Of a stretch of 34,887 nt of DNA, positions 33,633 to 34,887 are shown one piece after another; positions within the stretch are counted from its first letter, which is position 1; each line of letters opens with the position of its first letter. The DNA lies in NCBI GenBank assembly GCA_030532025.1, contig JAUNLY010000005.1:1-34887 (forward strand), given 5' to 3'. Origin of the DNA: Eubacteriales bacterium. Its GTDB lineage: Bacteria; Bacillota; Clostridia; Christensenellales; Aristaeellaceae. Below the pieces are notes generated by a model. It did no database searches. It was given only the letters and a program-made list of their open reading frames with translations, and had not been told where the DNA came from. A program made the position numbers and the translations under genes.

Positions 33633-34718
33633 ATGACAAAAAATATCATGCAGTATGATACTGTTGCATTAGATGACAAGAATTCGGCATTAGTAATAAT
33701 AGACCAAACGCAGCTGCCAAATAACGTGGAGATGCTGCACTTAACAGAAATTAAAGACATATGGGAAGCAATATACCTTTTAAAGGTAAGGGGAGCACCG
33801 GCAATAGGTGTGGCTGCCGCAATAGGTGTATACCTTTCCGCTAAAAAAATAGACATTAACGATTATGATGAGTTCTATAAACAGTTTAAAGAGGCGAAAG
33901 ACTATTTAGCCAGCTCAAGGCCTACGGCGGTAAACCTGTTCTGGGCGCTTAACAGAATGGAAAAAGTAGTTTTAGACAATGCCGATAAGCCTGTAAGCGA
34001 AATAAAAGAACTCCTTCACAAAGAAGCGGTTTTAATAAGGGACGAAGATGTTGAAGTCTGCAAGGCGATAGGCGAATACGGCTTAACGCTTATAAAAGAC
34101 GGCTACGGTATTTTAACGCATTGCAACGCAGGACAGCTTGCAACCGTAAAATACGGAACGGCGTTAGCGCCACTCCACTTAGGTGCAGAAAGAGGTATGA
34201 AGTTCAAAGTCTTCACAGACGAAACAAGGCCGCTTTTGCAGGGAATACGCCTTTCCGCGTTTGAACTTTTCTCAAACGGCATTGATACTACTGTAATATG
34301 CGATAACATGGCATCGCAAGTAATGAAAAACGGCTGGGTCGATGCAATATTTGTCGGCTGCGACAGGGTTGCCGCCAATGGCGATGCCGCAAACAAGATA
34401 GGTACCTCAGGCGTTGCCATACTTGCAAAGCACTATGGCATTCCTTTCTATGTATGTGGCCCCACATCCACAATAGATATGGACATTTTAAGTGGAGACG
34501 ATATCCCGATAGAAGAGCGCAAACCCGAAGAAGTAACGGAAATGTGGTATAAAAAACGCATGGCTCCTGAAGGTGTAAATGTATATAACCCTGCGTTTGA
34601 CGTAACAGATCACAGCCTTATAACGGCAATAATAACAGAATATGGTATAGCAAGAGCGCCATACGATAAAAGCCTTAAAGAAATTTTTGAAAAAAAGGCT
34701 GCGCAAGGCAAAAAATAA
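33633..34718 (+). CDS. mtnA: S-methyl-5-thioribose-1-phosphate isomerase
   Basis: Converts methylthioribose-1-phosphate to methylthioribulose-1-phosphate. It belongs to the eIF2B-alpha/beta/delta-like family. [31 protein letters not shown] with catalytic C164, and [18 protein letters not shown] with D244 are diagnostic; spacing matches the known Cys/Asp pair of Bacillus MtnA. Of two adjacent ATGs I prefer 33633, which leaves 7 bases after AAGGAG; 33630 leaves 4. No later salvage gene (mtnB, mtnW/X, mtnD or an aldolase) is visible before the window ends. Confidence 0.95.
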   Translation: MTKNIMQYDTVALDDKNSALVIIDQTQLPNNVEMLHLTEIKDIWEAIYLLKVRGAPAIGVAAAIGVYLSAKKIDINDYDEFYKQFKEAKDYLASSRPTAVNLFWALNRMEKVVLDNADKPVSEIKELLHKEAVLIRDEDVEVCKAIGEYGLTLIKDGYGILTHCNAGQLATVKYGTALAPLHLGAERGMKFKVFTDETRPLLQGIRLSAFELFSNGIDTTVICDNMASQVMKNGWVDAIFVGCDRVAANGDAANKIGTSGVAILAKHYGIPFYVCGPTSTIDMDILSGDDIPIEERKPEEVTEMWYKKRMAPEGVNVYNPAFDVTDHSLITAIITEYGIARAPYDKSLKEIFEKKAAQGKK

Positions 34719-34762
34719 ACATAGTATAAGATGATGGTCTTGTATTATAAAATGGTGGCATA

Positions 34763-34887
34763 ATGGGTGTAACAATACGCGATATAGCAAAAGAAGCTAA
34801 TGTTTCTGCGGCGACTGTCTCATTAGTTATAAACAACAAAAACGGTGTAAGCGAAAAAACAAGAAGCCACGTATGGTCAATTGTAGA
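34763..34887 (+). CDS. LacI-family transcriptional regulator (3' end cut by window)
   Basis: Only the first 41 codons are present. VTIRDIAKEANVSAATVSLV followed by INNKNGVSEKTR is the LacI-type helix-turn-helix and hinge-entry region. GGTGG precedes the ATG. It lies 44 bases after mtnA in the same direction, so it probably controls this operon and senses the imported sugar or its phosphate (inference). The inverted repeats around the promoter at 28166-28194 are candidate operators. Confidence 0.88.
   Translation, partial: MGVTIRDIAKEANVSAATVSLVINNKNGVSEKTRSHVWSIV

Overview
The window looks like chromosomal DNA of a Firmicute (Bacillota), most likely a clostridial lineage. The grounds are an isoleucine T-box leader ahead of ileS, strong AGGAGG-type ribosome binding sites, a DUF438/hemerythrin stress protein, a PBSX-type terminase and clostridial-looking transport operons. 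Most genes favour ATA for isoleucine. Both ABC-transporter binding proteins have signal-peptidase-I leaders and no lipobox cysteine. I cannot name the species.

Layout. 1-2.8 kb: the 3' end of a Crp/Fnr regulator, then a minus-strand DUF438-hemerythrin-PAS protein whose promoter carries a palindrome at the class II activator position. 2.8-8.6 kb, plus strand: glnS, gltX, an aldo/keto reductase and an isolated but intact phage terminase large subunit. 8.6-13.2 kb, minus strand: a cytoplasmic alpha-amylase, an unrecognised secreted protein, and a coupled pair (metallophosphoesterase and class I glutamine-amidotransferase-like hydrolase). 13.3-16.8 kb: T-box and a eukaryote-type (type II) ileS. 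17-21.3 kb: an iron/polyamine-type ABC importer (binding protein, ATPase, fused double permease). 21.6 kb: a DUF488 protein.

22.4-27.0 kb: a four-gene operon with different codon use from its surroundings. It encodes an XRE-helix-turn-helix/UDP-glucose 6-dehydrogenase fusion, a galacturonokinase-like GHMP kinase, a sugar nucleotidyltransferase and a UDP-glucuronate 4-epimerase. Together these could make UDP-galacturonate both de novo (UDP-Glc to UDP-GlcA to UDP-GalA) and by salvage (GalA to GalA-1-P to UDP-GalA). A YbaK-like deacylase follows.

28.1-34.9 kb: a near-consensus promoter and a leader of about 480 nt rich in helices, followed by a ribose-type ABC importer, methylthioribose kinase (mtnK), methylthioribose-1-phosphate isomerase (mtnA) and the start of a LacI-family regulator. 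The arrangement predicts an importer for 5-methylthioribose or 5-deoxyribose. The leader does not match any riboswitch class I can recognise by eye.

Scattered between genes is a family of short palindromic repeats with imperfect terminal inverted repeats (ends ATACTAATCC / GGATTAGTAT). One copy supplies the last codons and stop of the ABC permease gene.
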